Positions 44,635 through 56,830 of a DNA stretch of 64,000 nt are shown here, in pieces. Under the pieces are notes generated by a model. It was given only the letters and a program-made list of their open reading frames with translations, was not told the origin of the DNA and did no database searches. Each line of letters opens with the position of its first letter. The stretch's first letter is position 1. The stretch is from Heliocidaris tuberculata (Eukaryota > Echinodermata > Echinoidea > Camarodonta > Echinometridae): the NCBI GenBank assembly GCA_025618425.1, contig CM046836.1, positions 24,125,030 to 24,189,029 on the forward strand. Reading direction: 5' to 3'. Both the position numbers and the translations under genes were made by a program.

Positions 44635-46339
44635 CACACAGACAAATTGTTCTCCGTGGCTTTTCGCGATGTCAGGTAGAAAACGCGGCATCTAAACACG
44701 AATTTGCAGTAATTTATCTAAGAAATTAAAATTGGTGAAAAAAAAAAAATCACCCGGCGTGTTTTATTTTAATTTTTTTTTCTCCATTTTTGGTTGCTAG
44801 GACATGATACTTTTTTCACCTTCAAAGACTGGAGTACTATTAATAAATTGGCCCTCTAATACTTCACATGATATTTGTACAGATATCAATTTTGGTCCAT
44901 ATTTAATTAAATAATCGTAAATCTAATGTTTTTCGGTGTTTTAAAGGAGATAGTGATATAAAAAACATCAATCATTAACCAGAGTACTTCATTAAGAAAA
45001 TTTAAATGGGGGTTGAGTGGCTCCTAAAGATTCTAGAAATTCAGTTTATTACCTCACAAAGGTTTTGCCTTTTAAAATTCCTCGCCTTAGATTTATATTT
45101 CGTTCACCACTCACCGTTTATAGGCAAGAGAGAAATAACAATATTCATTTTTTTTCCCACTAACTTTCCTCATTCCAAAATGCGAGTTATTTACCACTTT
45201 GTAATATCATAGACCTACTAGAGATTAAGTCCCTGGTAATATGTATTTTTTTTTTACTGCTTTTTTTTCCTTAAAAAATAAGTCCTTTTAAAGAAGTAGT
45301 CCTTTTATATCTACTTTTCCTTCTCCTATTCATCCTGCCCCCCCCCCCCCCCCCTTATTGTGTCTTCATAACATTTCATTAATTTAATTCCTGGTCACCT
45401 CGATGCCTTACAATTTAAAAAGAATATGAACATTGTTATTTTTTACCTCAGTACTCAGCAATAGTACTCAGCATTATTGTTTCAGCATGTAGTTTCATCT
45501 AGGAGTATTCAATTCATTAGCGAAAAATAACTTAATTCATTCCAGGCGTACTTTCCAGATCTACAAAGTGCCTCTAAACTATATACCCCCGACTACAAGA
45601 AAATGGCACAGGTCGGTGCATCGCTGATGAAATTATCTCCGTTTATTCATAGATGATTGAACTTTAATTAAGAGATTCTGTCAAGTTCCATTGGCGGCGA
45701 GATAATAATACCTCCAAGGTAAAGAATATGGGAAAAGAACTCCACGGAGTTGAGACCTATAATAATTAGGCGCCGATTAAGTCAGACGAGAAGTAATACT
45801 GTCTAGCGACCACAGTGTTCCCTCTCTACTTTAAAGGGAGCATAAACCATCTTAAAGATCAAGAATAATGAATACCTCATATCGAATAACAGCCCACGTA
45901 AAAAGATGGAAGAAGTACTTTAAATAATGTGCATGCTATACCGTCATAATCGACGTCATACCAGATTAAACATAATCCTGGTATATTATCTTCGGCAGGT
46001 GTAGTGTATCCTGCATCCCATTCTAGGTGCCTGCGAGGCATGTTACATCAAGGGGGAAAAAATCGGTTTGTAAGTTGTTTTACCCCATGTTACATTAACA
46101 TAATCGATGCGTTTTGGGAATGTGTAGGACAACTCCTAAATTATGAATAATGCAAACTTGTTTCCTCGACAGTCATACTTGTGGCCCTTTTGAAACAAGA
46201 AGTTGAGCAATTTAATGCCATGTGAATACGGTGAAGAGAACTAGAAAAGCTATCAAAACAAGGCATGGGTAATCAAATACCATGACAATCCTATTTTAAT
46301 GATTTCCTGCAGTCAGAATTATGGTGAATACATAGGAAG
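44635..46339. other. Non-coding sequence
   Basis: C-run at about 45336-45352 and T-runs near 45250. Nothing else is supported. Confidence 0.45.
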
Positions 46340-46359
46340 AATACCCTTTTCGTTTTCCC

Positions 46360-46835
46360 TCATCTTTTTTTTTTCTTTTTTTTTTTCTGTTCTTTTTCTT
46401 TTTCTTTTTTTTTTTTTTTTGAGGGGGGAGGGGGTTTCAAGTCTTTAGATAGTTTGAAACCTAAAGCTAGCTGAGCATATTCAAAGCCAACGTCATTCTC
46501 CATTCATTCACAAAAAGCAAAGCAAATCGTTTTGCTATTCATAAAGCAACTAGAAAACGACATGCTGAAGACGTTTTTCCCAAACACAGATTAGGCTTTT
46601 GATTCTTAAAAAGACTATTCTTTAAGCAGATTGTATTTTTATTCCTAAACAGATTATTCGAAAAAAGGGATGTTTTACTCCCCCCCCCCCCCCCTCTCCC
46701 TCTCTTCTCTTTTCTGTTCTCTTTCTGCCCCCCCCCCCTCTCTCTCCCTCTCCCTCTATTTCTCTTTTTGTCCCCCTATCTCTCCCTCTCCCTCTTTTTC
46801 TCTTTCTCTCTCTTCCCCCTCTCTCTCATGCTCGT
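46360..46835. repeat. T-rich and C/T-rich low-complexity stretches
   Basis: T-runs at 46367-46421, and C-run plus (CT)n at 46679-46829. The Pro/Ser/Leu frame here is an artefact. Confidence 0.85.
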
Positions 46836-47429
46836 CGCAAATCAACAAGGGAGGATTTTGGACTGAGACGAACAGGCGTCAGAAAAGTGTATTAAAGAGA
46901 ATATGTAATTGCGATAAGGGAAAAACTAAAATTGGTGTTACCCTGTAGTATGAACATGATGAAGAAAAAATAAACCATCGTTTTAAACTACGACAATATG
47001 AAGACGCAAAGAGTGATCACTAGCCTGATAAAGGCCGACATTGTTTGAATAGATAATAATAAACACCCTGTTGCCCAATAGGCTGGATACACTGCAAGTA
47101 TAGGAACATCTGCTTTCTGACGCCCCAGTAGCAATGCACATGAATGGGTTAAAGTGTTACATGGGTGGTCCCTTTCAGCTGGACATACAACAATTTCAAC
47201 CCAAGCCAATCATCACATGTATTCTGCTCATGGCAATCCCCGAGAACAACTAAATGCATAATCAATCTTTACTACTCACATGGACATCCTACCGACATGA
47301 CGGAGGGGGTGGAATCTTTGATAGGGTCGATAACGGGGGGTATGGTTCGGGATAATTTGCAAAACGGGGGATGGAGTACCTGAGAATCTTGCAGTTATTG
47401 TAAATGCTTAATGACAGAGTGCATTAAAC
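46836..47429. other. Non-coding sequence
   Basis: Two ~72-codon frames on opposite strands near 47000-47380 have no recognisable content. Confidence 0.45.
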
Positions 47430-47767
47430 GGAAGGTTGAGTTCTGGGAAAGGTGAAACATAACTTGTGAGCTTTTTCATTCCTTTTAATGCCTCAAATGC
47501 CCTCATATTCAACATATGACAAGAAATAGCTGAAATGTTCGGGCCGTACATTCATGCCACGTGTGCATGTAGTCCTATATACCCATTGCTGTGTGCAATT
47601 ATTGTGCTTTTCAGCGAGATTGGGTCAATTTCTTCTCATCTTGATTATTCAAAAACCTCGGAGTGTAGACACCAATTCTTTTGTAGACATGATCAACCGT
47701 CCCGATGGCTTTGAGACAGTTTCTATCACATTGTAATCCCATGACCAGAACTCAACTTCATCTTTGA
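47430..47767. mobile_element. Dispersed element, family G (copy 2)
   Basis: Left end GGAAGGTTGAGTTCTGGGAA and right end CCAGAACTCAACTTCATC form a terminal inverted repeat. The interior aligns with copies 1 and 3. Non-coding. Confidence 0.8.
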
Positions 47768-47994
47768 GCCTGTGATTGATCTAATGAAGATGTGAACATT
47801 CCTAGATCTGCTATTTGCTCAGTTTTTGTTCACCTGGTTATCTCCTTATTCCGATTGCCTGATATAGCAATATTAGGAGATAATTTGGAAGTATGGTGAA
47901 TACATTATTTATGAAACAATATTCACGCCATTTTTTTTTTTTTTTTTTTTTTTTTTGCATTGAAGGTATCATTAAATTTGTTTGAAAATGAATA

Positions 47995-48074
47995 TTAACC
48001 CATTTCCTACGGGAACCGGGTGGCTCTTGTATTAAGCCTATGAGAGTTAAAGAATTCAGTAGTCAACGGGTTAA
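47995..48074 (-). mobile_element. 80-bp TTAA element, family O (copy 2)
   Basis: Reverse complement of 42505-42584 with a few differences and identical length. Bounded by TTAA at 47995-47998 and 48071-48074. Confidence 0.85.
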
Positions 48075-48659
48075 AATGACTAGTGAAAAGAGTGATCGGA
48101 ACTAAGATCTTAATGGTGGCCACAAAATCTAAGACGTTCTTTGAAATTACTCCAAAAGTTACATCGATGATTTTAAGGTTATTTGACCTTAATAGGAAGA
48201 GGATATCAGTCATTCTTATTGATGTTTTGGTTTGTTTGTTGTTGTTTTTTTCCTTCTGAAAATGTTAATCATTTTTCTTCTAACAGTTAAGAACGTTTCC
48301 TGGACAAAATTGAGAAAGGATTCAAGTACTTTTATGTCCAATGTCAGGAAATTTTTTTTATGGTCACAGTATACTCCCAATTGACGATACTTTACCCTTA
48401 AAGTCTTTTCCCTTCAAGGAAAAGGAGATTGGCGGTAAAATCGCAGACCATCCGTTCCAACTGATTACTGATGAGCTAAAGTTAAGGTTTCGAAAGAGCA
48501 TGTGGTTAGCAACGTAATGAAGGTGGAAGTGGTAAAACGACGACGTGCATTAGAATCGCCCCTAAAGACTCCAAGTCATGATTGGCATGGTCATGATGGT
48601 TAAAGGAAGGCCCACTTTCCACCCAAGGCTTCTTGGTGGTTTTATCAAAGAGAAAAAGA
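48075..48659. other. Non-coding sequence
   Basis: Nothing recognisable. Confidence 0.45.
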
Positions 48660-48716
48660 CAGTGGCGGATTTATGGGGGCACTCCCCCCCCCCTCTCTCT
48701 CACACACACACACACA

Positions 48717-48752
<36 letters not shown>

Positions 48753-49211
48753 AAACCCAATTGGCATATCTTAAAGTGATAGTAAACTCAAGCTCCTAAT
48801 GGCGCCCTCTTTTAACAGAATTTGAAAAGTGTCTGTGCCTCTCATTTTCCCATCATGCCCTATTCTAGTTTGCAGAAGCTCAAAACGTACCTGTATGCAA
48901 TTTTCCACATTTGCAAAGTCAAAAATAATATTTGAAATATAAAATATGCCTATTATCCAAACAAGCTGTTTGTCAAAATTCAAAGTAAAATGCAATTGAT
49001 TTTCAAATAATAATCTTAATTTAGCAGTCCGTTAGATGGCACTGTTCAAGTTCTACCAGTCTAATGCCACTTTAAGTACACAGCAAAATAATGTTCATTA
49101 TTGCTTTTTAATATAGATTTTTTTCTTTCTTTCTTTCGATATTACGTCTCCCCTTTAAAAAAAAAAAAACTAAAAAAAAAAACCAAAAAAAAAAAACTTG
49201 ATCTGCGCCTG
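48660..49211. mobile_element. hAT-like element (copy 5) with nested TTAA element
   Basis: Starts CAGTGGCGGATTTATGG and ends CTTGATCTGCGCCTG, diverged hAT-like ends as in the other copies. GAAACCCAATTGGCATATC at 48752-48770 matches copy 2 in intron 1. No clean 8-bp duplication is visible (GAAAAAGA left, GGGGAAAA right). (CA)n(CT)n sits at 48690-48750. Interrupted by 48771-49075. Confidence 0.75.
48771..49075. mobile_element. Nested TTAA element (305 bp) with paralogous empty site
   Basis: TTAAAGTGATAGTAAACTC on the left and AGTCTAATGCCACTTTAA on the right are imperfect inverted repeats. Removing the element and one TTAA restores GGCATATC-TTAA-GTACACA, matching GGCATACCTTAAGTACACAA in the hAT-like copy at 12526-12685. 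The insertion therefore duplicated TTAA. Confidence 0.88.
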
Positions 49212-49739
49212 GGGGAAAAGGTACAAGAAAAAATAAAAACTGTGAAAGAAAAAAGGAAAAGAAGAAGGTATTCAATCAATGTTGCGTGGGCACAAAATAA
49301 CTGGCCGGACATGAGCTATAAAACACAGTGATTTTACAGAACAAGATTATGAAGATAAGACTTAAAACACAGATAAATACAAACTGAACAACAGATACTT
49401 GGTATACTGATAATTGACATGATTCAATCCTCTTGCTTCATGGGATCGTATGCCGTCTTCCATGAATATTATTATATCATATTGCTTTTTGAATTATCCT
49501 GAAGTTACTCTCTACATATCACTTTAATGTTTTGAAATATAGTAAAAGCTACAAAGTGAAAAACAAACAAAACAAAAAAAAAACCTTGGAAACAGAATTA
49601 CGGAAGTATGGGCACATCCCCTTTATCTTCTCGTCACGATTCTTTTATACATTGAATGGGCCTCAAAAGTTGACCCCCAAATGAACCACTTCTTCACGAA
49701 ATACCAGCTACTTTTCCCCTCTGAAATCTAAAACAGTTA
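49212..49739. other. Non-coding sequence
   Basis: Nothing recognisable. Confidence 0.45.
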
Positions 49740-50380
49740 ATGGCTGAAAATTGAATAATGATATTCTCTTCCCTGGTGCACATAGCACGATCATTCCCAT
49801 TCCAATTTCGTGCTTTCAACATGATTGAAACCGAAATCGAATGATATCAACAGGGGGAAATAAGATTGGCCTCCTTCACTAATGTGCCCCTCCTTCCAGC
49901 CCTCATTTCCTCAAAGATGAAGAAATTGAAAGATCTATTTTTCTGGCACACTACTACTCCACTTCGAGTTACAGGTCTCGAGTATGCATCCTACCCTAAA
50001 TTAACGGTTATTCGAAGTGGAAAAAAAAAATCAATAATATGCGTGACATTCCCCGTCCGATGACAGCTAGATTATTCAACAGTTAAAGAAAATGTAAATG
50101 ATCTATTCTTCTATGGAATGCAGCTTACCATCCTCATATCTTCTAATTTTACGTCTCTTTGCTTCTCTAAATTGAACAGATATCCCAAAGTGTAAAATCA
50201 ATCTTTCATCAAAATATGCATGATCCCTCCTCCCCTCATTCAAACTAGTCTCCCCAAGAGGGAAGAGGAAATGAAAATGGTGAAGGACAATGACTTGTCT
50301 GGCCCATATTTTTACCGAGAGGACGGAGAGTGTTAAAAATTCTTCACATTGAAATAACAGCTGCAGATCCCCTTGCAATT
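49740..50380 (+). repeat. Outlying degenerate units of the ~180-bp satellite
   Basis: Phrases such as TTCCCTGG, ATCAACAGGGGGAAAT near 49846 and CTTACCATCCTC near 50125 match the satellite at 51130-52510. Boundaries are uncertain. Confidence 0.5.
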
Positions 50381-50618
50381 TAGTTTGGCTATCCTTTCTT
50401 GTCTTGTAAAGTATCCGTGCGTCCCCGTTCGTCTTCGTTCTGTAATCTGTAATTCTGTAATTATTGTGACATATCTATTCTAGAATCGTGTAATCGATTT
50501 CTATTATTCCAGAATGTATTCCAAAATGTATAATTTGTGTTTTGATTGATTTACGGAAAATAAACTAAACTGAAACTGAGAGTAAAGCAAAGTTTGGATG
50601 ATATATTTTGTCTGGCAC
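50381..50618. other. Non-coding sequence
   Basis: Contains AATAAACTAAACTGAAACTGA near 50560, a possible LINE-type end. Otherwise nothing. Confidence 0.35.
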
Positions 50619-51120
50619 TTAAAGGGCAATCCAACCTTGGTAATAAGATGATTTGTGTGAAAGCTGAAAAATAAGAAAAACAGGATAGTGAAAGTTTGAA
50701 AGAAATCGGACAAGGACTAAGGAAGTTATGGAAGTTAGAAAAATGAGATCACTACATCTATGCGAATCTCGAGGCGCTTTTACCCTCGGGGCTGTACTCA
50801 AAATATATTGGAGATAGCATATTGTTATAGGTCTTCATGAACGAAAAGACCCTATATACTGAGTAATGCATTTTGAAAAAAAGTGACATTTTAGTCATTT
50901 CGTGTGTTAGAGCGAATGGGGGAGTTGTCCTCAGCTACACCACAGTGACATTACCTATTCGGCCAATTTGAAATTCCCATAAGCATAGTGATTACAACTT
51001 TCAAAAATTCATAACTTTCTTATTACTTGTCCGATTTCGTTCAAACTTTCACCAATCTGCTTCTCTGATTTTTGCTCTTTCTTTCAAGCAACTTGCTATC
51101 AAGGTTGGATTTCCCTTTAA
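50619..51120. mobile_element. TTAA-flanked foldback element, family A (copy 3)
   Basis: 502 bp from TTAAAGGGCAATCCAACC to GGTTGGATTTCCCTTTAA, with TTAA at 50619-50622 and 51117-51120. It is colinear with copy 1 in inverted orientation and interrupts or borders the satellite array. Confidence 0.88.
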
Positions 51121-51129
51121 ATCACCACC

Positions 51130-52510
51130 CCTCCTTTCCATCCAATATGTTACGCTTATTCCGCCAGGATTCAACGGGATTAAAAAAGAAAGAAAGAAAT
51201 GGTTCCCTCCCCCTTCAACAGCCGAATCAAGCTATTTCCCCCCCCCCCCCCTCCAAGGTAAGCATACATCATGATAAAGGAAAGTGTACATGATATATCT
51301 TGTATGTCACATGCATGGATCATCACAGTCTTTCCTTTTCATTACTCAATACTCAAGAATTATTGACATAATTAACAGAGAAAGTAGATCGATTGATTGA
51401 CCCCTAATTATAACACCCTCCCCCCCCCCCTTCCGCACCCTGATTTCAGCTAGTCCCCCCCCCCCCAAAGCGAAATAAAAAGAATCTCTTGTCCAGAAGA
51501 GCGCCTATCATTCTCTTCAATGTGCATGCATGCGACGCTCATTCCACCAGAACACACCAGAATCAACTGACAAGGGATCTATTTCCACACTAAAAAGTAG
51601 CGCCTTCCAACTAATTCCAATTTCCATTTAGTTTTCCCCGAGAGTTGAAGAAAGCGTAATTGATCGGCTATCTTTCGTCTGGCAGACAGCTTATCATCCT
51701 CTTTTCTTTTCGGGCAACGCTTATTCCGCCTGGACTTGACAGAATCAAAAGGAAAATAGACCCCTCCCCCCCCCCACACACCACCACCACCACTTAATCG
51801 AGCTCGTTTCCCATGAGTTTAATAATGATATGTCTTGACTGGCACATAGATCATTATCCCCTTTCCTTTCCAGGCAACGCTTATTCCCTCAAAAATCGAA
51901 TAAATAAACAGGGGGAAAATGCCCAGGATCAAGTTCTTAACTAAAAACTACCCCACCCCCTCCCCTGCAACCGCCGATTCTAGCCATTTTACTCCAAGAG
52001 TAAAGGGAAAATGATATTATCTTGCCTGGTAGACAGCTCATCATCCTCTTTCCTTCCCAATCAACGTTTATTCCACCAAGATTCGACGAAATCAACGGGG
52101 GAAATGGATGTTACTCCCATCCCAACCATGCCAACTGCGGAACCCAGCTAATTTTTCCCAATAGGAAAGGACAGGGTAAATAATATATCTCGTCTAGCAC
52201 ATGACACAGATATTATAATCTTCTTCCTTTTCCACGCAACGCTTATTCTGCCAATATTCGGCAGAATCAACAGTAAAATCGATCCATTTTTTCTTTACTA
52301 AATATTATCCCTCTCCCCCCCCCCCCCCCCATCCTTAGCTTAGTCCGCCAGAAATCGACAGAATCAACAGAAAAATAATAATAAACAGGACAAATTTCTT
52401 GAGTAAAATTAGCCCCCCCCCCCCCCCCCCCGATTAAAGCTAGTTTCCCTAAGAGTTGAAGAACGTGTAAATAATATCTCGTCTCCGCCACAGAGCTCAT
52501 CGTTGTAAGA
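51130..52510 (+). repeat. Degenerate ~180-bp satellite array, about seven units
   Basis: An anchor like CTTATTCCGCCAGGATTC recurs at about 51156, 51538, 51720, 51879, 52067, 52243 and 52340. Each is followed by GA.AGAATCAACAG.GGAAAAT, a C-run, GATT..AGCTAGTTT, CC.AAGAGT.GAAGAA and CTCGTCTGGCACA.AGCTCATCATCC. Spacing is mostly 160-190 bp. C-runs of up to ~18 bases mark many units. No coding frame. Confidence 0.8.
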
Positions 52511-52782
52511 GCACTGATTGATAAGCCACTCCCGAGACGATATACGGGCGGATGAAGACGACGATGAGGGAAATGAAGATGGGAAAGGAAGAGGAAAAAA
52601 GGGAGAGGAAACTCGTATATCATGTCACGTAAATTGTTATGTCTTCATCTTCCCAATGCTTTGTGATTTCCCGAGAGAGCGCGTACGTATCGCGCACAGC
52701 ATCACGAATATTTTTGCCTTCTCACGCAACCGATCTTCATAATACCGTAGGCATCGTGCATATAAAGTCATGAAATCTGTAT

Positions 52783-52786
<4 letters not shown>
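52511..52786. other. CpG-containing non-coding sequence
   Basis: CpG density rises at 52665-52745 (GAGCGCGTACGTATCGCGCA). Frames on both strands here are short and unrecognised. Confidence 0.35.
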
Positions 52787-52839
<53 letters not shown>

Positions 52840-52859
52840 GACACACACACACGCACACA
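52787..52859. repeat. (CT)n(CA)n microsatellite
   Basis: CT units to about 52822, then CA units. Confidence 0.95.
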
Positions 52860-54663
52860 AAGTGGTGGTTTTTTTACGCCATGTATTTTGTTTAAAAAAC
52901 AAACAACAAATATAACAAAGCGAGTAGGGAAGAAACAAACAGCTTTTTCCATGTTTAATCTTGGTCATCGTGATCATTGATCATTGAGAGTGCCAATAAG
53001 AGTGTCAATACTAGCACTGTATGCGAATCCTAAAAAAAAGGGCATGTCAATAACAACTGTTTCTCTCGAGACAGGTGGAAAAAAAATGAGGTAAATCTGA
53101 TCATTGCATCAGTTTGAACACAGCTCAACAGAAGTATTCATACCACTACAACGACCTTGCATACACATTACCGGACTAAATGCTAGGGTAACTATTTCCA
53201 GCGAGTTCACAGACATTATTTCATGATAATTAGGGCTATGCAAGGAAAATGCAACGAAAAAGTAAAATGGTAATAAGGGCGTTGAAGAACGTAACGCCGG
53301 ACAATAATTACCGAGAACACAATGTTTTGTGTTATTATGGCACTGCGGTAAATCAAATTATTGGCTCCTAACTTTATCTAGTGCATGTTCACCGTCATGC
53401 ATTCTGTGTTATGTCCCTCACAGCATCCCTCTTCTTCTTTAACGACCCGAGATTAAACGCAGATGGTACACAGCCATTGTCTTGGGATGTTGCTAAGAAT
53501 CATTAATTGCCAAGAATGTACTAATGAGCCGCCCCTGTCTAGACCAACTTTACCGTACGCTGTTAACATCTTCATAAGACGTACTGCGAATGCCTTTTGC
53601 TAATTCCCAGTTCTCTTCCCTCCTGTGTTGCCTATTAATACTCAACTCGGTTTCCTAGCGTGGCACAGATATCCAGTCTCATAAGCAAAAGAAATACGTG
53701 CCTCAGAACGTACAGATCAAGATGGCCAACCTATCTGGCGGATAAAGGGGATCTACCAAAAACATTCATAGTTTTTAGTAACCCCAAGTATATAAAGAAA
53801 CAAATGAAGATCATTGTACATAATTTTGGTATAGATACCTGTTTGTCGCATGTTTGGTCCAAACTGTATGGATCCTCAGTAATCACCTTATTTGACTCCT
53901 TTTCCCGGAATCCACATAGACCTTGTACGTCTCTAATGGATTAGGCATGTCTGTCTAATACATGTAATAGATTCTACATTTAGGTAAGTGGCGAACACCA
54001 AAAATGACATTTGAGGCTTTTAGGCTTCCCCGAGAAACTCGATACAATCTCGAAAAGTTCGTGTAATTAATATACGACTGGGAAATCAAAAGGTATATAG
54101 AATGGAGCTTTGCTACGGCTTACATGGCTTACCTTGTCTTTGGAACCTCAGCTACGATATCACAGAAGATTTTCTTTTACTTAAAAAAATAAAAAGGGAT
54201 AGGTGTCGGAATGACTGTGAAAAGTTCACTTCTTATGAGAGTTTTAGGTAACCGCAGGGCCATTTACAGTTTAGCATTCCTGTTTTCATCACAGACTGTT
54301 CCTAGTCCTTCAAAAGAAACACTGAGCTATAAGACGCTTTTAAGCCGCATTTAAATGTTTCACGACTGTTCTGTGTCTCTTTTGTAACTTCGTCCTGAAA
54401 GAGTCTAAATAATTCATGCAGAATATTATGATGGCAAGGTAAAAGAAACGGCCTGTTATTCATATTGGCCTGAAAATATATTTTGACTTCCTGCTCTCAA
54501 ATTAACAGAGACCTTCTGATTTGGACGATGCCCTGTATTCTATACGTCAAAATTATGGTACATGTATACCGTAATCCACCTTCACCCAACACTCCGGGTT
54601 CTTCAAAATAATGGCTGGATTAAGTCTGACATTTGTGAAGGTTTGATGGGCTATGGTGATTGT
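52860..54663. other. Non-coding sequence
   Basis: A 94-codon frame at 53660-53944 and overlapping frames at 54553-54873 show no known domain. Confidence 0.45.
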
Positions 54664-55291
54664 TGGTCCAATAACGTCGGTAATCAAAGTTGTCGGGTAG
54701 TGGATGGGCTTTCCATTATACTTTTGATAAATGGAGATTCTGATATCGTAAATGATAACTGTTTTATTTTCATGAACGCATCCATAAATATACATAGTTA
54801 TTATCCAGTCATTTCCGTGGAAAATTGCTTTCATGTAGTTTTTTTCTTCGGACCAATTACAGATGACTTTTAGATTGGTCTAGCTTTGATGAGTTGTTTA
54901 TGTTTGTTTTGTTTTTTTCTCTGAGCGTGTTGAGAAGTCAGGAGATCAGTTGATTAATTAATTGATTGGTTGATCCACTGACTTGGTCCATTTTTGGTCC
55001 AATAACGTCAGTAATCAAAGTTGTCGCGAGTCAGGTAGGGGTGGGCTGTCCATTCTAATAAGATGATAAATGGAGATTTTGATATATCGTAGATGATAAC
55101 TGTTTATTTCCATGAACGCGTCCATAACTATACATGTTATTATCCAGTCATTTCTATGAAAAGCTGCTTTTATATATTTGTCTTCGGACATGTCGGACCA
55201 ATTACAGATGATTTTGGATTAGTCTTGCTTTGATGGATTGTTTTCTCTGAGCATGTGGAGCAGTCAGGATTTCAAGTGATTAATTGATTGA
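54664..55291 (+). repeat. Diverged tandem duplication, ~310-330 bp unit
   Basis: 54664-54975 and 54994-55291 share GGTCCAATAACGTC.GTAATC, ATGATAACTGTTT, CATGAACGC.TCCATAA, TTATTATCCAGTCATTTC and GGACCAATTACAGATGA in order. The second copy lacks part of the T-rich stretch of the first. Open frames in copy 1 are not conserved in copy 2, which argues against coding. Confidence 0.85.
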
Positions 55292-55294
55292 TTG

Positions 55295-55922
55295 CAGGGG
55301 CGTAGATATCGGGGGGATGGGGGTATGCATCCCCCACCTTTTCAGGTGGGAGGATGGTGTGTACAAACATCCCCCCAGGTTTCATCCACCCCCCCAAAAA
55401 AAAAAAAAAAAAAACACAAAAAAAAAATGGTGGAAAATATACATTTCTATTATATGTTTTAGATAAATATAATTCGATATATTATATCTATTAATGTTAT
55501 TCAAATTTATATATTCTTTATTTCAATATAGATATCATATATTTTGTACAATATTGTATATTTATATGAAATTACTTATCTACAATTCTGCTGTTGCTTC
55601 CGATTTTTCCCGATATGTTTTTACACTACTAGAAAGTGAAATCCATCTACTTCAAACTATACAACTTGGGTGTTGATCTGGAAGGAATATGGAGGTATAA
55701 TTTTTAACAAAAATTGAAGGGGGGGGGGGTGGCCTGTGTTACCATCCCCAAATATATTTTGAGGTGATTTTTTTCAAAGCCATATATAATGCAGAAAAAT
55801 TATTTAGATTAAAAGTACATCTTCTTATTCTCGATTTAGAGGGTTCAGTCGGTAACTTTCCTTTATAATGCACTTTTGCCACACTCATGTTATTAGTAAT
55901 ACTAACAATTTTCAAAATTGAA

Positions 55923-55969
<47 letters not shown>

Positions 55970-56107
55970 CACACACACACAAGTTTTATGGGGTACTTAT
56001 CTGAAGTTAATGGGAAAACTATGAGTATGAATTCCCTAAAGGGACATATATTTGGCCCTTGAGGGAAATCATATCCCCCCACTTATGAGGACCTGTCTAC
56101 GCCGATG
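55295..56107. mobile_element. Element with CAGGGGCGTAGA ends and 8-bp TSD
   Basis: Starts CAGGGGCGTAGATATCGG and ends CTGTCTACGCCGATG, with ATTGATTG at both 55287-55294 and 56108-56115. The TSD lies in TTGATTGA-rich sequence, so it could be fortuitous. The interior has A-runs, G-runs and (TA)n(CA)n at 55927-55980. No transposase. Confidence 0.6.
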
Positions 56108-56317
56108 ATTGATTGGGTAATTGGGTGATTGACTGATTTGGTAGATTGATGAATGGATTGCTGATTACGTGATAGGTTAGTTAGTAAATTGATTGGTTGA
56201 TACAACATTTATGTTACCAAGAAAACAAAGCTGCAAAGATACCATGCATGTAAAGAGACACATGGCTTTTTTTTTTTTTTTTACTTTTACCCCTTCCGTC
56301 TCTCCTTCCCTCTATAT

Positions 56318-56319
<2 letters not shown>

Positions 56320-56387
<68 letters not shown>
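56320..56387. repeat. (TC)n microsatellite
   Basis: About 33 TC units. Followed at about 56466-56482 by CCACTGGCTACGCCACTG, which looks like another isolated element end. Confidence 0.95.
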
Positions 56388-56390
<3 letters not shown>

Positions 56391-56535
56391 TCTCTTTGTT
56401 TGTCTGTCGTGGTTATTTTGTATAATTTTTATGTCATTCGCTTTGGAGCAAATGCCCCGTGTCCCCTTTCCACTGGCTACGCCACTGTATAGACTGGAGT
56501 GTGAATGGAGAAAGGGACTGGGTTAGTTCCAGAAG

Positions 56536-56830
56536 GTTTGTTTGTTTGTTTGATTGATTTTATTTCTGCGTTCAATAGCATGATACAAAATATAATAATA
56601 TTACAGAAAAAAAGTATATAAACACATTGTCAGACATTAACAATTTACTTCTCAAATACAAAGAAAATATGTATACAATATGGAAAATTAACATTTTGCA
56701 ATTAACAGGATTTATGAACGCAGGAGACCGTCATCATGAGCGAGTTGCTTGATGTCGATGGCGGCCTCAAAGTAAAAGGTTTTGACAATATCAATTAAAG
56801 CACGTTCCGTATTGCCTTGAGACAGCTACG
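56536..56830 (-). mobile_element. LINE 3' end (or gene 3' end), antisense, with short ORF end
   Basis: On the minus strand a 37-codon frame (56825 to stop TAA at 56712-56714) includes TERALIDIVKTFYFEAAIDI and ends LAHDDGLLRS, which looks like real protein. It is followed by AT-rich sequence, AATAAA (56559-56564) and a tail of CAATCAAACAAACAAAC. The tandem tail suggests a 5'-truncated LINE; a host last exon is the alternative. I do not recognise the peptide. Confidence 0.5.

Noticed and set aside
45547..45655. Plus-strand exon (AYFPDLQSASKLYTPDYKK...) after a TTCATTCCAG acceptor
   Set aside because: The donor CACAG|GTCGGT is poor and a 41-codon open frame is expected by chance.
52637..52785. 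Minus-strand frame MTLYARCLRYYEDRLREKAK
   Set aside because: The only acceptor in front follows a GA repeat, not a pyrimidine tract, and the frame ends soon; attractive composition alone is not enough.
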